In this document: in pieces, positions 37,739 through 47,369 of the stretch
Layout: each line of letters begins with the position of its first letter
How positions within the stretch are numbered: position 1 is the stretch's first letter
From: Bacillus sp. ZZV12-4809
GTDB taxonomy: Bacteria; Bacillota; Bacilli; Bacillales; Cytobacillaceae
Assembly: GCF_009849585.1 (NCBI RefSeq)
Contig: NZ_VCRN01000028.1
Location: 1 to 62,342, forward strand
Direction: 5' to 3'
DNA: 62,342 nt
Position numbers and translations under genes: made by a program
Notes under the pieces: generated by a model
The model's database searches: none
Told to the model about the DNA's origin: nothing
The model's input: the letters and a program-made list of their open reading frames with translations, nothing else

Positions 37739-37914
37739 CTCTCTTATCCCGAGCTGGTGGAGGGACAGGCCCTATGAAACCCAGCAACCTGCTAAAGGCA
37801 ATAATCAGCAAAGGTGCTAACCTGACGCAAGGACGTAATTCCTTGAACGATAAGAGTGAAAGGCGCGAATCGATTTGCTTTCAACCTTTTCACTAATGAG
37901 AAGGTTTTTTATTT
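37739..37914 (+). promoter_or_regulatory. S-box (SAM-I) riboswitch upstream of metK
   Basis: The aptamer at 37739-37857 has the closing P1 stem CTCTTATC/GATAAGAG, the conserved GAGGGACAGGCCCTATGAAACC region, CAGCAACC and GGTGCTAACCTGA. An intrinsic terminator follows at 37883-37912. AGTGAAAGG (37855-37863) can pair with CCTTTTCACT in the terminator 5' arm as antiterminator. SAM binding should therefore stop transcription of metK. The remaining 37915-38164 leader shows nothing else I can name. Confidence 0.96.
37883..37913 (+). terminator. S-box expression-platform terminator
   Basis: AACCTTTTC/GAGAAGGTT (one G-T pair) followed by six T. Confidence 0.92.
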
Positions 37915-38164
37915 TGCAATGAAATGAACGGCTTTTGGAATGTACTATTTATGTGAGTTTTTGGCATGAATCTGATAAATGGTTACCTGGCATTCTTGCC
38001 GGCGCTGTCTATTTTTCTAATAAAAACTCCATGTTTATTTCATACTACTAAGGGAATGAGTTCCGTATCAAACAGAGATCCATGAAATGACAGGGAAAAG
38101 TTATTTTTTCCGCTTCCCCATTTCTTATTCTCGCTCAATTTTCTATTTATAAGGAGGAAGCCAG

Positions 38165-39358
38165 ATGTCAACAAAACGTCGTTTGTTCACTTCTGAATCA
38201 GTTACTGAAGGTCATCCGGATAAAATCTGTGACCAGATTTCTGATGCAATCTTAGATGCGATTTTAGCTAAAGATGCGAATGCCCGTGTTGCTGCAGAGA
38301 CTTCTGTAACAACTGGACTTGTATTAGTTGCAGGTGAAATCACAACATCTACATACGTAGATATTCCAAAAATCGTTCGTGAAACGGTAAAAGAAATCGG
38401 TTATACCCGTGCCAAATATGGTTTCGATTCCGAAACATGTGCTGTTTTAACTTCCATTGATGAGCAGTCTGCTGATATCGCAATGGGGGTTGACCAGGCA
38501 CTTGAAGCACGCGAAGGGCAAATGAGCGATCAGGAAATCGAAGCAATCGGTGCAGGAGACCAGGGATTAATGTTCGGTTTTGCCTGCAACGAAACGAAAG
38601 AGCTTATGCCTCTTCCGATTTCTTTAGCACATAAACTTTCCCGCCGCCTGACTGAAGTCCGTAAAGAAGAAATCCTTCCTTACCTTCGTCCCGACGGAAA
38701 AACTCAGGTAACTGTTGAGTATGATGAAAACGACAAGCCTGTGCGCATTGACACAATCGTTATTTCTACTCAGCATCACCCAGAAATCAGCCTTGAGCAA
38801 ATTCAGCGAAATCTGAAGGAACATGTTATTAACCCGGTTGTTCCGAAAGAACTAATTGATGAGAATACTAAGTACTTCATCAACCCGACAGGACGCTTTG
38901 TTATCGGCGGACCTCAAGGTGATGCTGGCCTGACAGGACGCAAAATCATCGTAGATACTTACGGCGGATATGCACGCCATGGCGGCGGAGCGTTCTCCGG
39001 CAAGGATCCTACAAAGGTTGACCGCTCTGCTGCATATGCTGCACGTTATGTAGCGAAGAACCTTGTTGCAGCCGGTTTAGCAGAAAAAGTTGAAGTCCAG
39101 CTTGCTTATGCGATCGGTGTGGCACAGCCTGTTTCGATTTCTGTTGATACATTTGGAACTGGCAAAGTGGATGAAGATGTATTAGTTGATCTAGTAAGAA
39201 AGCATTTTGATCTTCGTCCTGCAGGAATTATTAACATGCTTGGCCTTCGCCGCCCAATTTACAAGCAGACAGCTGCTTACGGACATTTCGGACGTACAGA
39301 TGTTGACCTTCCTTGGGAGCGTACTGACAAAGCAGAAATTCTTCGTTCTGAAGCGTAA
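38165..39358 (+). CDS. metK: S-adenosylmethionine synthetase MetK
   Basis: Makes SAM from methionine and ATP. The 397 residues carry [19 protein letters not shown] (about 15-33), [16 protein letters not shown] (about 117-132) and [22 protein letters not shown] (about 274-295). AAGGAGG lies before the ATG. Controlled by the S-box leader, and it links to luxS in the methyl cycle. Confidence 0.98.
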   Translation: MSTKRRLFTSESVTEGHPDKICDQISDAILDAILAKDANARVAAETSVTTGLVLVAGEITTSTYVDIPKIVRETVKEIGYTRAKYGFDSETCAVLTSIDEQSADIAMGVDQALEAREGQMSDQEIEAIGAGDQGLMFGFACNETKELMPLPISLAHKLSRRLTEVRKEEILPYLRPDGKTQVTVEYDENDKPVRIDTIVISTQHHPEISLEQIQRNLKEHVINPVVPKELIDENTKYFINPTGRFVIGGPQGDAGLTGRKIIVDTYGGYARHGGGAFSGKDPTKVDRSAAYAARYVAKNLVAAGLAEKVEVQLAYAIGVAQPVSISVDTFGTGKVDEDVLVDLVRKHFDLRPAGIINMLGLRRPIYKQTAAYGHFGRTDVDLPWERTDKAEILRSEA

Positions 39359-39361
39359 TAT

Positions 39362-39407
39362 AAAAAGCGGGAGTTGCATTTATGATGTAACTCCCGCTTT
39401 CTTTTTT
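39362..39407 (+). terminator. Terminator of metK
   Basis: AAAGCGGGAGTT(G)CAT/ATG(T)AACTCCCGCTTT followed by a T-rich run. Confidence 0.9.
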
Positions 39408-39649
39408 GCGTCTAATACTAATAGGGTGTTAATCACTTTTCGGTCTTTATGCTCTATAGTCGTTTATAATTTTATGGTATCGTATAAACTTCGGATAATG
39501 GCTTAATTTTCCGTATAGAAACATTTTATATTCTGCGTGCTAATTATTAGCGATTAGTGGTAGTATTATAGGGTATGTTTTCTAAGACAAAGAGCCGCCT
39601 GAGGCTGTATCTTAATATTGAGAAAAGAATGGAGTAGGTGACGTACATA

Positions 39650-41554
39650 ATGTGTGGTTTTATTGGTTGTGTACATGAAAAAGCACAAAATTACCGTGAC
39701 GCAGATAAAGAACAATTCCAAAATATGAATGATATCATTACTCATCGGGGTCCGGATGATTCAGGATACTATTTTGATGATCATATTCAATTCGGCTTCC
39801 GCCGGTTGAGCATTATTGATATTGAAAGCGGACACCAGCCGCTGACTTACGAGAATGAGCGATATTGGATCATCTTCAATGGTGAAATCTATAATTATGT
39901 GGAACTTCGTGAAGAACTTCTCAAAGCAGGATTAAGCTTTGAAACCAGCTCAGATACAGAAGTCATAATTGCGCTTTACAGCCATATGAAAGAAAAGGCT
40001 GTTGAAAAATTGCGCGGTATGTTTGCGTTTGTCATTTGGGATAAACAGGAGCAGTCCCTATATGGAGCCAGGGATCCATTTGGGATTAAGCCTTTCTTTT
40101 ATTACGATAAGGGAGACCGCACGTTCTTTGGATCAGAGAAGAAGAGCATCTTATTGGCGCTTAAGAATGATGTATTGAACTATGACTCCCTGCAGCATTA
40201 TCTGACCTATCAGTTTGTGCCTGAGCCGCACACGATGTCAGAGGGGATCCATAAGCTTGAGCCAGGCCATTATTTTACTAAAAAAATTGGTGCGCCGATG
40301 GATATTAAACGCTATTGGAAGGCTGCTTTCCATCCAGTGCAAAAATCAGAAGCTGATTTTACAAAAGAAATTAGAGATGTTTTATTCGACTCTGTAAAAA
40401 TGCATATGCGTGCCGATGTTCCTGTAGGTTCTTTCCTTTCAGGCGGAATTGATTCTTCCATTATTGCGTCGATTGCGAAAGAATTTCACCCAGCTATTAA
40501 AACATTCTCTGTCGGCTTTGAACGCAATGGCTTCAGCGAGGTTGATGTGGCGAAAGAAACAGCCGAAAAGCTGGGTGTTGAAAACATCAGCTACATCATC
40601 TCTCCTCAGGAATATATGAATGAGATTCCAAGAATCATGTGGCATATGGACGACCCGCTAGCTGACCCGGCTTGTGTGCCCCTTTATTTTGTGGCAAGAG
40701 AAGCGCGAAAGCATGTAACTGTTGTACTATCCGGCGAGGGAGCAGATGAGCTGTTTGGCGGCTATAATATTTACCGTGAACCACAATCCCTGGAAGTCTT
40801 CAATAAGATTCCTGCCATTGGCAAAAAGCTTCTGCGTATGATCGCCAGACTGATGCCAGAGGGAGTGAAGGGAAAAAGCTTTATCGAACGCGGAGTCACC
40901 CCAATGGAAGAGCGCTACATCGGAAACGCAAAAATGTTTACGGAACAAGAGAAGCGCAGTTTGCTTCATGTCTACAAAGACAACTTGAATTATACGGATA
41001 TCACGAAACCTTTGTATGAGGAAAGCCGCGGCTATGATCCGGTTGACCGCATGCAGTATATCGACATTCATACCTGGATGCGCGGAGACATTCTTTTGAA
41101 AGCAGACAAGATGACGATGGCTCATTCTCTCGAGCTTCGTGTTCCGTTCTTGGATAAAGAAGTCTTTGAAGTGGCTTCTAAAGTCCCGACAAGCCTGAAA
41201 ACGGCAAATGGCACTACGAAATATATTCTCCGCAAAGCTGCCGAAGGAGTCGTTCCGGATCATGTACTGAACCGCAAGAAGCTTGGGTTCCCTGTACCAA
41301 TCCGTCACTGGCTGAAGGACGAGATGAATGAGTGGGCTAAAAATATCATCCGTGAAAGCAATACAGATCACCTGATTAAGAAAGACTATGTATTGCAGCT
41401 GCTTGAAGACCATTGTCAGGATAAAGCGGACAACAGCCGCAAAATCTGGACAGTTCTGATGTTCATGGTTTGGCATCAGGTATATGTGGAGAAAAAATAC
41501 TCCTTTGAAAAAGAATACTTGTTAGATAAAGATTTGCAGCCACTTAAAGGCTAA
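39650..41554 (+). CDS. asnB: Asparagine synthase (glutamine-hydrolysing) AsnB
   Basis: Converts aspartate to asparagine with glutamine nitrogen and ATP. The 634-residue product starts MCGFIGCVHEKAQ, placing the Ntn nucleophile at Cys2. That decides the start over an in-frame one four codons upstream, and AGGTGA is eight bases away. The glutaminase domain has RGPDDSGYY and FNGEIYNY; the synthetase domain has the PP-loop SGGIDSSIIAS (about 261-271) and SGEGADELFGGYNIY. Monocistronic. Confidence 0.96.
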   Translation: MCGFIGCVHEKAQNYRDADKEQFQNMNDIITHRGPDDSGYYFDDHIQFGFRRLSIIDIESGHQPLTYENERYWIIFNGEIYNYVELREELLKAGLSFETSSDTEVIIALYSHMKEKAVEKLRGMFAFVIWDKQEQSLYGARDPFGIKPFFYYDKGDRTFFGSEKKSILLALKNDVLNYDSLQHYLTYQFVPEPHTMSEGIHKLEPGHYFTKKIGAPMDIKRYWKAAFHPVQKSEADFTKEIRDVLFDSVKMHMRADVPVGSFLSGGIDSSIIASIAKEFHPAIKTFSVGFERNGFSEVDVAKETAEKLGVENISYIISPQEYMNEIPRIMWHMDDPLADPACVPLYFVAREARKHVTVVLSGEGADELFGGYNIYREPQSLEVFNKIPAIGKKLLRMIARLMPEGVKGKSFIERGVTPMEERYIGNAKMFTEQEKRSLLHVYKDNLNYTDITKPLYEESRGYDPVDRMQYIDIHTWMRGDILLKADKMTMAHSLELRVPFLDKEVFEVASKVPTSLKTANGTTKYILRKAAEGVVPDHVLNRKKLGFPVPIRHWLKDEMNEWAKNIIRESNTDHLIKKDYVLQLLEDHCQDKADNSRKIWTVLMFMVWHQVYVEKKYSFEKEYLLDKDLQPLKG

Positions 41555-41559
41555 AACAA

Positions 41560-41597
41560 AAACGTCCATCAGGTGAGAGCCTGGTGGACGTTTTTTA
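41560..41597 (+). terminator. Terminator of asnB
   Basis: AACGTCCATCAGG/CCTGGTGGACGTT (one wobble) then six T. Confidence 0.92.
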
Positions 41598-41626
41598 GGA
41601 TAAGAATTTCTTGAGGCGGGTAATTT

Positions 41627-41668
41627 TCCAGGCTCCAGCGCCTCGGCCATATGGTGTCGAGGCAGGAG
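41627..41668. repeat. Dispersed repeat R2, fragment
   Basis: CAGGCTCCAGCGCCTCGG followed by TCGAGGCAGG matches the opening of the full copy at 59197-59340. It lies between the asnB terminator and the end of the peptidase gene. Confidence 0.55.
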
Positions 41669-41680
41669 ATGGAACTTTTC

Positions 41681-42538
41681 TTATGGGTGATAACTAATAG
41701 CCTGTTTGCCCATCTGGACCCATGCTTTTTCAAAATCAGTTATGGGAGCTTTTTTATTTTTTTCGCCTGTGAGCGGATCGTTGAAGTACATGTAATCCTG
41801 GTCATAGCCCGTTAGCAGAACTGAATGCTCTTTATAAGTAATCTGGATCTTTCCGTTCGGCGTATACCAGGTCTGAAAAAAGTCATCAGAAAGCTGTTTA
41901 TAGGCTGTGTTGATAATAACCCATACAGGTCTGCCATCTGACAAATAAATCTTTAAATCTTCAAAGTCGGATCCTGTAAGGTCTTCGATTGAACCTGGCA
42001 TATACTTTTCTGCAAGTTCTTTAATGGGTTTATGATAAACACCGAGCCCAGGATTATCAAAGGAGTACATATCGCCTATGAAGCCTTCATTCGGGTGTCC
42101 GAAATAGATTTTTCCGTTTTCAACGCGATAAGGCTCAGGATTCTTTTTTATCTCTTTAGCCAGTGTCATTTTATCAGCCTGAATCCCCGCATGCTGGAGG
42201 AGCATGGATAAGCTGGTGACTTCGCATCCTCTGGGGAGCTCAGGAAACTGATTGATTGCGGGCACATCTAAAACTACTTCTTCCTTGATTTTAATTATAC
42301 CCGAACTTTTTCCAAGGATTGCACTGGCTTTCTCTGCTGGTTCTGAAAGCCATGATTTTACTTTATTAACAGGTGAAGGAGGCATGCTTCCTATAAGGCT
42401 GTCATAAACAAATGCTGCAGAAACCAGGATGAAGACAATTAAAAACATCGGTGCCGTTTTCACCATTGTTTTTCTGAATATCACTATTAAAAATAAGAAT
42501 AGAATAATTGCCCCGATATAAATCGTCAATTCCTTCAC
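41681..42538 (-). CDS. Membrane-anchored C39-like cysteine peptidase family protein
   Basis: A 285-residue protein with two N-terminal membrane helices (about 4-22 and 28-48), a linker, and a peptidase_C39_2-like domain. The candidate Cys is in ELPRGCEVTSLSMLL (about residue 104), the His in YKEHSVLLTGYD and the Asp in YFNDPLTGEK. Similar to B. subtilis YvpB-type proteins. Exported domain, substrate unknown. The start ATG has GGGTGAAGGAAT upstream. Confidence 0.85.
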   Translation of the reverse strand: MKELTIYIGAIILFLFLIVIFRKTMVKTAPMFLIVFILVSAAFVYDSLIGSMPPSPVNKVKSWLSEPAEKASAILGKSSGIIKIKEEVVLDVPAINQFPELPRGCEVTSLSMLLQHAGIQADKMTLAKEIKKNPEPYRVENGKIYFGHPNEGFIGDMYSFDNPGLGVYHKPIKELAEKYMPGSIEDLTGSDFEDLKIYLSDGRPVWVIINTAYKQLSDDFFQTWYTPNGKIQITYKEHSVLLTGYDQDYMYFNDPLTGEKNKKAPITDFEKAWVQMGKQAISYHP

Positions 42539-42601
42539 CCGCCATATGTTATTGCTTTATGTTAATATCGGCCTATTTTCCATTCTATTAAGACTTGAGA
42601 G

Positions 42602-43123
42602 TTATTTTGGCATTTTCTGCAAAGACTTATAGTATTGGCCTTTTTCAGCGTATTCCCTGCTGATCCGTTCCATGTCTTTAATATCTTCCGGCGTCAGTTC
42701 ACGAACCACTTTTGCAGGCCTGCCGAATGCCAGTGTATTGGGCGGTATTTTCTTACCTTGCGGAACAAGACTGCCTGCACCAATAAATGCCCCTTCTCCG
42801 ATTTCTGCCTGATCTAAAACAATCGAGCCCATCCCAATTAGAGCTTTTTTGCGGATAATGCAGCTATGCAGGATTACCTGATGGCCTACTGTTACTTCGT
42901 CTTCCAGTATCAGCGGGTTATTCGGGCTCTGATGCAGGACGGAATTGTCCTGGATATTGACCTTTCTGCCAATGATAGTTGGTGCTACATCTCCTCGTAT
43001 GACAGAGTTAAACCAGACACTTGAATCCTCCCCAATTTCAACATCGCCGGTAATGGTAGTAAAGTCTGCAATAAATGCGGATTCTGCAATTTTAGGTTCT
43101 TTATCATTATAAGGATAGATCAT
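42602..43123 (-). CDS. ytoA: Gamma-carbonic-anhydrase family hexapeptide protein YtoA
   Basis: A 173-residue left-handed beta-helix protein. The zinc ligands of the gamma class are all present: VLHQS (about 69-73) and GHQVILHS (about 84-91). Whether it hydrates CO2 is not known for this family. ATG 43123 is chosen because AGGAGTG precedes it by about ten bases. The frame stays open a further 42 codons upstream, but that part is dispersed repeat sequence, not protein. Confidence 0.93.
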   Translation of the reverse strand: MIYPYNDKEPKIAESAFIADFTTITGDVEIGEDSSVWFNSVIRGDVAPTIIGRKVNIQDNSVLHQSPNNPLILEDEVTVGHQVILHSCIIRKKALIGMGSIVLDQAEIGEGAFIGAGSLVPQGKKIPPNTLAFGRPAKVVRELTPEDIKDMERISREYAEKGQYYKSLQKMPK

Positions 43124-43137
43124 GTGGAAAACACTCC

Positions 43138-43311
43138 TGTATGCAGTTTGATCGCAGTCTAACGGGCAGTAAGACCCCCACTTCAAGTACTCAGAGGAAT
43201 CAGAGGATAAGTGCGGGTCAAACTGCCCGTATAGGCCCGATTGGTTCAACTAACAATCAGTAGGGGATAAAGAAAACCCCCACTGATTGAAGTTTCACTT
43301 TATTATTTTGA
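43138..43311. repeat. Dispersed repeat R3, full copy 1
   Basis: The copy runs from GCAGTCTAACGGGCAG through ACTCAGAGGAATCAGAGG, GGGTCAAACTGCC, AGGCCCGA and CAATCAGTAGGGG to CCCCCACTGATTGAAGTTTC and CTTTAT. The two CAATCAGT/ACTGATTG blocks form an inverted pair, as do GGGCAG/CTGCCC. Related copies are at 56786-56968 and, in part, 47088-47232 and 45446-45493. Confidence 0.75.
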
Positions 43312-43447
43312 TTTTATCATATGAGGCATGATAAACGTTATTTTGGCAAAAGAGTTTTTATTAGGAGCTGATTCATGAACAATTTTTGCATCTAGGCTAT
43401 AATATATTTACAAAAGATAGTACGTAAAAAGGCTGGGAGGATTGACT

Positions 43448-44251
43448 ATGTGGAAGTGGGAAACTGATGGAGACGCAAAGGGCGTTATTGTCATGGTTCA
43501 TGGGGCAATGGAGCATCACCGCCGTTATGGCTGGCTGATTGAAATGTGGCGCTTGGCCGGCTTCCATGTCATTATGGGAGATCTTCCCGGCCAGGGGATG
43601 ACTACTAGATCCAGAAGAGGCCATATTGATTCCTTTGATGAATATATTTTTGAAGTTAAGGATTGGGTACAGGCTGCCTATGAATTTGAATTGCCGGTCT
43701 TTCTTTTAGGACACAGCATGGGCGGACTGATTGCCATTCGCCTGCTCCAGGAAGAAAGAATGAATCTCGCCGGAGTTATTTTGTCATCCCCGTGTTTAGG
43801 GCTGGTTCAGCAGCCTTCGAAATTACTGAATTTTTTATCGCTGGGACTCAATTCAGTGATGCCAAGCCTTAAGATGGATTCAGGTCTGACAGTGGACATG
43901 GCGACGAGGAATCAGGATGTCCTTGATGCTGATTTAAATGATTCACTGTATGTGACAAAAGTATCGGTCAGGTGGTACAGGGAACTTGTATATGCCATAA
44001 AGCTTGCCTTTGAGAATCTTGATAATATCCAGGATGTCCCTCTTCTCGTGGTACAGGGCGGTGATGATAAGATTGTGAATAAAACAACTGTCAGAGAATG
44101 GTTTAACCTTGCACCTTTATCGGAGAAAAGGTTCAAAGAATGGCCAAAGTGCTACCACGAAGTCTTCAATGAACCTGAACGTGAAGAAGTCTTTGAATAT
44201 GCTAAGGATTTTGTTAACAGCCAATTGAAGGCACTTGGTTATGTCGTTTAA
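43448..44251 (+). CDS. ytpA: Phospholipase/monoacylglycerol-lipase-like hydrolase YtpA
   Basis: A 267-residue alpha/beta hydrolase: MVHGAMEHHRRYGW, GDLPGQGMT, nucleophile LGHSMGGLIAIR (Ser near 95), Asp in VQGGDDKIV and His in CYHEVFNEPE. B. subtilis YtpA is a phospholipase tied to the lysophospholipid antibiotic bacilysocin. ATG 43448 is preferred: GGGAGG is seven bases away, whereas TTG 43442 touches it. Sixty bases before ytpB. Confidence 0.92.
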   Translation: MWKWETDGDAKGVIVMVHGAMEHHRRYGWLIEMWRLAGFHVIMGDLPGQGMTTRSRRGHIDSFDEYIFEVKDWVQAAYEFELPVFLLGHSMGGLIAIRLLQEERMNLAGVILSSPCLGLVQQPSKLLNFLSLGLNSVMPSLKMDSGLTVDMATRNQDVLDADLNDSLYVTKVSVRWYRELVYAIKLAFENLDNIQDVPLLVVQGGDDKIVNKTTVREWFNLAPLSEKRFKEWPKCYHEVFNEPEREEVFEYAKDFVNSQLKALGYVV

Positions 44252-44311
44252 GGGGTTGCTGGTTTGCTTAAAATATTCACCAGACCTGATTAAAAGGAGG
44301 TATCTGCTGTC

Positions 44312-45406
44312 ATGATTGTCCCTTCCATGCCAATTAGCCTGATGTCACATGTCTATCGGAAGGTCCTGCCTGCAGTCCATAAAGAACTTTCATACTGGAA
44401 AAGCCGGGCGGAAGCAATTCCTGATCCGGAGTTAAGAAATCAGGCTCTTGCCAGCATTAAACATAAAACCTTCCACTGTGAAGGCGGAGCTATTATGTCA
44501 TTAATGGCAAAGGAAAAATTTGAACAAGCAATAAAGTTTATTGTCGCTTATCAGACAATCAGTGATTATTTAGACAATCTATGCGACCGGAGCACCTCGC
44601 TTGATCCCGGAGATTTTGCAGCACTTCATGAGTCAATGGAAGATGCCCTTGATATTGACGCAGCAGAGAAAAATTATTATCGGCTGAGAAGTGAGCAGGA
44701 TGATGGAAACTACCTTGCAGATTTAGCCGCATCCTGCAGGGAAGTGCTATCGAGTCTCGATCAATATCTTCACATAAAAAGCCATCTGCTTGAATTATGC
44801 CGTTACTATTGTGATCTGCAAATACATAAGCATGTTGTAGTCGAAGAACGGGTACCCCGTCTTCAAAACTGGTTTAACCAATTCCGGTTGGATATACCTG
44901 AGATGGAATGGTATGAGTTTTCAGCCTGCTCGGGGTCGACACTGGGGATTTTCTGCCTTGTTTCCTATGCGCTGAGAGATGATTTTAAAGCGGAGCATGC
45001 GGTAAATATAAGAAATGGATACTTTCCCTACATCCAGGGCCTGCACATTCTGCTTGATTATCTCATTGATCAGGAAGAGGACAAGGCCGGAGGAGACTTG
45101 AATTTCTGCTTTTACTATGAAAGCGAAGAGAAATTGTTTTCGAGATTGAAGCACTTTGTTGCAGAAGCAGATAAGCATACAGAAAAGCTTCCTCATAAAC
45201 ATTTCCATAAACTGATTAATCGCGGCTTGCTGGGGGTTTATCTCTCCGATGATAAGGTCCGTAAGCAGCGGAATGTCAGAAGATTAGCCAAAAGCATGAT
45301 CAGAGCAGGCGGAATGGTGAGCTATTTCTTTTATATGAATGGACGAGCATACCGGGCAGTGCAGAAGATGATGCCTCCTGGATTTGCAAAAGCCTTTGTG
45401 AAATAA
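44312..45406 (+). CDS. ytpB: YtpB, tetraprenyl-beta-curcumene synthase (DUF2600)
   Basis: A 364-residue all-helical protein of the DUF2600 family. In B. subtilis YtpB cyclises tetraprenyl diphosphate to tetraprenyl-beta-curcumene, a sesquarterpene precursor. An Asp-rich motif is visible in ISDYLDNLCDRS (about 87-98) and a second acidic cluster in LLDYLIDQEEDKAGGD. AAAAGGAGG lies before the ATG. It forms an apparent operon with ytpA and ends in a strong terminator. Confidence 0.92.
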   Translation: MIVPSMPISLMSHVYRKVLPAVHKELSYWKSRAEAIPDPELRNQALASIKHKTFHCEGGAIMSLMAKEKFEQAIKFIVAYQTISDYLDNLCDRSTSLDPGDFAALHESMEDALDIDAAEKNYYRLRSEQDDGNYLADLAASCREVLSSLDQYLHIKSHLLELCRYYCDLQIHKHVVVEERVPRLQNWFNQFRLDIPEMEWYEFSACSGSTLGIFCLVSYALRDDFKAEHAVNIRNGYFPYIQGLHILLDYLIDQEEDKAGGDLNFCFYYESEEKLFSRLKHFVAEADKHTEKLPHKHFHKLINRGLLGVYLSDDKVRKQRNVRRLAKSMIRAGGMVSYFFYMNGRAYRAVQKMMPPGFAKAFVK

Positions 45407-45441
45407 GTAAAAGCCTGCAATTTTTTTGCAGGCTTTTACAT
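45405..45441 (+). terminator. Terminator of ytpB
   Basis: GTAAAAGCCTGCA/TGCAGGCTTTTAC around a T loop. It is symmetric, so it could act both ways. Confidence 0.88.
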
Positions 45442-45445
45442 TAGA

Positions 45446-45493
45446 TTTATCGCAGTCTTACTGGCAGGAAGAAGACTCAGAGGCATCAAAGGT
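45446..45493. repeat. Dispersed repeat R3, fragment
   Basis: ATCGCAGTCTTACTGGCAG then GACTCAGAGGCATCA matches the opening blocks of the copy at 43138-43311. It fills the gap between the ytpB terminator and the ytqB stop. Confidence 0.55.
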
Positions 45494-45497
45494 TACT

Positions 45498-46070
45498 TTA
45501 TCGTCTTTCAATTGCAATAATAAACGGCGGGTTATTTTTTTGATTAATGAACTGATACTGCAACACATGAACGAGGCTTTGATCCAGCTGCTTCACATAT
45601 CTGAGCAGGTAATCGCGTTCAACAGCACCTTCAATATGGCCGTGATAAATCACCAAAAGAATAATCCCTTCTGGAGCCATCAGTTCTAAGAGCTGTTCGA
45701 TAGCAGAAATGGTTGTCTGCGGACGGGTGACAATATCTTTATCGCCCCCGGGCAAGTAACCTAAGTTAAATATGGCTGCTGTAATTTTTCCATGGTGGAC
45801 AGGAGGTACATTCTCCAGAATCTGTTCATGTCCTGTATGGAACAGGGTAACTCTGTCTGTCAGTTCATGATCAGCCAGGCGTGTTTTTGTATTCAGGACA
45901 GCCTCTTCCTGAATATCGAATCCGTAAAGTCTTCCATTCGGTCCCACCAGATCTGCCATAAATACGGTATCATGTCCATTGCCCAAAGTAGCATCAATAA
46001 CAATATCTCCGGGCGATACTGCTTTTTCAAGCAGCTGTCTTGCAAATGGTAAGATTCTTTCAAGCTTCAT
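45498..46070 (-). CDS. ytqB: tRNA U34 methyltransferase YtqB (MnmM)
   Basis: A 190-residue class I SAM-dependent methyltransferase: VIDATLGNGHDTVFMADLVG (motif I, about 24-43), FDIQEEAVLNT and AIFNLGYLPGGDKDI. YtqB has been named MnmM, methylating 5-aminomethyl-2-thiouridine at tRNA position 34 in Firmicutes. The start overlaps the ytqA stop by four bases, so the two are coupled. Confidence 0.92.
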   Translation of the reverse strand: MKLERILPFARQLLEKAVSPGDIVIDATLGNGHDTVFMADLVGPNGRLYGFDIQEEAVLNTKTRLADHELTDRVTLFHTGHEQILENVPPVHHGKITAAIFNLGYLPGGDKDIVTRPQTTISAIEQLLELMAPEGIILLVIYHGHIEGAVERDYLLRYVKQLDQSLVHVLQYQFINQKNNPPFIIAIERR

Positions 46071-47035
46071 GATAATGCCTCCACTTGGCTTGGATTGTAA
46101 AATTTGCCTTGCCAGCTGTTTCTTCGCTTTAATTCGGCATCAATGCCATTAAGCACTTCCCACTTATTGACACTCCACATCGGTCCGATCATCAAGTCGA
46201 TAGGGCCATCACCAGTGATGCGGTGCACAATCATTTCCGGCGGTAATATTTCCAGCTGATCGCATACTAAATTTATATACTCATCAAGAGACAAAAACTC
46301 AAGCATGCCCTTTTCAAATTGCTTAACCATCGGGGTTCCCTTTAATAAATGAAGAAGATGGATTTTAATTCCCTGTACATCCAGCTTCGCAACTTCCCGG
46401 GCAGTTTCCATCATCATTTCAGGTGATTCAAGAGGAAGCCCGTTTATGATGTGGGTACAGATGCGGATTCCATGCTTGCGGAGTTTGTTTACTCCCTCCA
46501 CATAACATTGATAATCATGTGCCCGGTTAATTAAAAGGGCAGTTCTTTCATGTACCGTCTGCAGGCCAAGCTCTACCCAGAGATAGGTCCGTTTGTTAAG
46601 CTCTGCCAGATACTCAACTACGTCATCAGGCAGGCAGTCAGGGCGGGTCGCAATAGAGAGCCCGACAACACCATCCTGTTTAAGCACCCTCTCGTACATA
46701 TCACGAAGCACTTCAACAGGTGCATGTGTATTCGTAAAGGCCTGAAAATAGGCCATATATTTACCATCTTTCCATTTATGATGCATTTTTGCTTTGATTG
46801 CATCAAACTGTGTTTCCAGATCATCAGCGCGGTTACCTGCAAAGTCTCCAGAACCGGCTGCGCTGCAGAATGTACATCCTCCATGTGCGACCGTTCCATC
46901 ACGGTTTGGGCAATCAAAGCCGCCATCAAGTGCTACTTTAAAAACCTTATGGCCAAATTCACTGCGCAAATGATAATTCCATGTATGGTACCGTTTATTA
47001 TCGGATGCATATGGAAATGGATTTGCTTTATCCAA
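46067..47035 (-). CDS. ytqA: Radical SAM protein YtqA (MnmL type)
   Basis: A 322-residue radical SAM protein of the TIGR01212 type. The cluster cysteines sit in FDCPNRDGTVAHGGCTFCS (about 39-57). SAM-binding parts include LWVELGLQT and RICTHIINGLPLE. In Firmicutes it is proposed to act with YtqB in wobble-uridine modification, in line with the four-base overlap. GGAGG precedes the ATG. Confidence 0.93.
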   Translation of the reverse strand: MDKANPFPYASDNKRYHTWNYHLRSEFGHKVFKVALDGGFDCPNRDGTVAHGGCTFCSAAGSGDFAGNRADDLETQFDAIKAKMHHKWKDGKYMAYFQAFTNTHAPVEVLRDMYERVLKQDGVVGLSIATRPDCLPDDVVEYLAELNKRTYLWVELGLQTVHERTALLINRAHDYQCYVEGVNKLRKHGIRICTHIINGLPLESPEMMMETAREVAKLDVQGIKIHLLHLLKGTPMVKQFEKGMLEFLSLDEYINLVCDQLEILPPEMIVHRITGDGPIDLMIGPMWSVNKWEVLNGIDAELKRRNSWQGKFYNPSQVEALS

Positions 47036-47087
47036 AGTTACCCCTCCTTAATAAAAGAGTAATTTATATGGTGCAAATTAAATGAGT

Positions 47088-47232
47088 GTTTTACACAAAA
47101 TGAATCACTGCGTAACCCCGAAAAAAGGACAAAGACTAAAGAACGCCACATCCTGTGGCAGCGTCTTTGTGCCGCTTCCTGTGTGCCTCAGCTAACCATC
47201 AGGGAGGCACCCCAGCCATTTGAAGTTTCACT
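47088..47232. repeat. Dispersed repeat R3, diverged or composite copy
   Basis: GGACAAAGACTAAAGAACGCCACATCC resembles a block at about 56872-56900 of the full copy, and the end TTGAAGTTTCACTTTAT is shared with 43138-43311. The middle differs and holds internal CCTGTG repeats and a GTGCC/GGCAC pair. No gene is seen between 47036 and 47369. Confidence 0.55.
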
Positions 47233-47369
47233 TTATCTTATCATGACCTAAAACCTTATCCAAGGGGAATTGGCAGGAAATAGAGTGGTAAGGATTACGG
47301 AAAAATGAACAAACTAATTCATGAAGCATGCAAGCTTCTAGACCCATTCTTCAAGGAGGGGAACATATA

